60,000 nt of DNA from Gnetum montanum (taxonomy: Eukaryota; Streptophyta; Gnetopsida; Gnetales; Gnetaceae): NCBI GenBank assembly GCA_015680685.1, contig MNCI01004594.1, positions 557,705-617,704 on the forward strand. The letters are read 5' to 3'. The position numbers and the translations under genes were made by a program. A model generated the notes under the pieces. The model worked only from the letters and a program-made list of their open reading frames with translations, was not told where the DNA came from and searched no databases. Positions within the stretch are counted from its first letter, which is position 1. Every line of letters starts with the position of its first letter. Shown here in pieces: positions 58,380 to 60,000 of the stretch.

Positions 58380-60000
58380 AAGGATTATGTTCTTTTACTT
58401 TAGTAACTATTTGACCTGTTCCATCGAATTGAGGAAGTCTTTGTTGTTAACTACAAGCTTTTGATTCTGATTGTTTTTAACTTCATCCATGCATCCCAAA
58501 ATGTAGACTTCATGCTTCGGTTATTGTGGCTTTACCTCTTTTCCTTTCCCTTGATGTTTAGGATCCTCCCATGGCTTACTAGTTGAAGTAGCTTGGGTTG
58601 TAGAGGTCATGGGAATGGATGATATGGGAGTGGGCTTCTAGGGGGCTCACTTCCTTCCATGCCTTAGCTTGCTTATTGTTCTTATTTTTACGCTTTTGCG
58701 CAAGCTTCTTTCATTGTTTAGCTGGGGACTTGTTGGTTGGTTCAAAAGAAGAAGTCATTGCATTAGTCACCACAGGGGAATGTTGTTCATTTGTATGGGT
58801 AGATTTAGTGAACAAGAGAGGGGGAGGTACTTTGATTACAAAAGGCTCTTTAGGAGGCATTGATGATGGTATCCTTACAACAAAGCGGGTCCTTGAACTA
58901 GTGGAAGTTGAAGGGCCCCTTTCATTGCGAGGGGGTACTTAAGTCACAAACAATTTCCTCGCAGGCCTTTGGTCATTGTTGACATTAAATGTTGCTATGG
59001 TATATAGGCTATCGTTGGCATTCAATGGGTCTTTATAGATGTGCATTATTTGGTTCTACAACCTAAATGAGTTGGAGGCATTAAGCACCAGTTTACCTTT
59101 ATTTATTATCTTTTGCATGTCATCTTTTAGTACTAGGTAAAAATTGGTATCATGACCTCGTAGTTGATGATAGTGACAAAAGCAATCAAGTTTAAAGTAT
59201 CTAAGTGCCAGAGGATCATCTTTGGTTACATGAGTGGGGTCTTTGTCTATCTCACATAGCCTCTCATGTCTCTTATGGGCATTTTTCATCATTTATTTAT
59301 ATTGTATCCTTCCACTCTTTAACAATTGGTTTAGGAGTTCTGATGCCTTTAAGGGTAACTTAGTATATTTCGATTGGCCTTTTCAATCAAAATTAGGCCC
59401 ATAAGTAGTTAATGTAGAGGCCCTAGATGTTGAGGGTTGGTTATTGTTGTTAGTAGGGACCATGGGTTGGTTTGTTCTTGGCCCCTAGGTGGTTGTTTTA
59501 TTCTCCTTTGCCATAATGGCCACTACTATGTTGCTTTGCCTTTCCCTCTTCTTGTCCTATCATGCATGTTGATTTTTGTATGCCACATAGGTGTGGTCAT
59601 GACTATCTTCTACAGCATCCTCTATGTTCTTAGTTTGGGAGAAGACTTGATTGAGTGATCATGGGCCTAGATAGTACAATTTCAACTCGATGAAGTCATT
59701 AACCATCCTCTTGAATATAGCTAAAAGGTGTGTCTTAGCTCTTAGTTCTGGGACCTCATTGAGCAAATTTTTCCATCATTAGATGAACTTTTGTACTCGC
59801 TCAAGGGGTCCTTGCTTGACATTTATTAATTGGTTATAAGATGGAAGTTGGGGTTACCTTTGCTATTATACTTGGTAAACTATGACATGGGGACACCTAG
59901 GGGAAGAGTTAGTTGTGGGATTATAGAACTGATGGGATTGTCCTAATAGAAATCCATAATTTTAATGGTTTGAGATGTGGAAGCCTTGAGCCTCCCTAAT
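58380..60000 (-). pseudogene. Gag remnant of element E, cut by window end
   Basis: An open stretch at 59056-59292 ends in LDCFCHYHQLRGHDTNFYLV and then LKDDMQKIINKGKLV. This corresponds to the 'YC.YH...GHDTE.C..LK..IE.LI..G.L' signature of Tat/Ogre/Retand gag. Further upstream are YTKLPLKASELLNQLL and, near 59700-59820, QGPLERVQKFI and RMVNDFIELKL, which fit the capsid domain. The Cys after DTN is Tyr. Stops are present, and the start lies beyond 60000. Confidence 0.65.

Overview
The window is nuclear DNA of a land plant, probably a seed plant; the species cannot be named from it. The evidence is an intron-containing cytosolic ribosomal protein gene of plant type (eL13, RPL13) with a telo-box at its 5' end, set among old, decayed LTR retrotransposons of plant Ty3/gypsy lineages. 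RPL13 (minus strand, 23667-25815) is the only gene that looks functional.

Layout. 98-19923: an old chromovirus-like element (D), whose 3' LTR is split by a 12.2-kb Athila/Tat-like element (A, 6511-18684; 5-bp target duplication GCATG). A keeps both 895-bp LTRs, gag, protease, RT-RNase H, integrase and a long extra 3' gene (ORF3). 19924-23666: AT-rich DNA with a ~450-bp foldback at 21503-21952. 23667-26100: RPL13. 26100-29213: intergenic DNA with two LINE-like remnants. 29214-39667: element B (minus strand, TSD ATATT), related to A but without ORF3. 40330-41212: solo LTR of the same group (TSD CTAAG) holding a 612-bp N gap. 41270-44690: a diverged minus-strand copy of ORF3 with an LTR-like promoter region directly upstream and no gag-pol between them. 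44691-48192: intergenic DNA with dispersed CGTAGT-type motifs. 48193-56600: element C (minus strand, TSD ATTAT/ATTAC), close to B. 56601-60000: intergenic repeats, then the gag and protease part of a different Ogre/Tat-like element (E) running off the window end.

How the parts relate. A, B, C and the solo LTR form one superfamily: LTRs of 863-895 bp starting TGATGA/TGATAA, a primer-binding site resembling one for tRNA-Asp, a short U3 with a TATA box about 120-146 bp from the LTR start, and a GTGGGGGTA tract before the 3' LTR. All coding regions are interrupted, often by TAG or TAA where relatives have Gln or Trp, which fits decay of methylated DNA.

The most unusual signal is a cluster of short palindromes between the LTR start and the TATA box. 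Its position and spacing are similar across the superfamily, but its core differs: GTTAAC in A, GATATC in B and the solo LTR, GACGTC in C. The chromovirus D LTRs carry an unrelated palindrome cluster (AAGATATCTT/AAGACATCTT). Second in interest is ORF3, a roughly 900-codon gene with a conserved N-terminal domain and a likely coiled coil.
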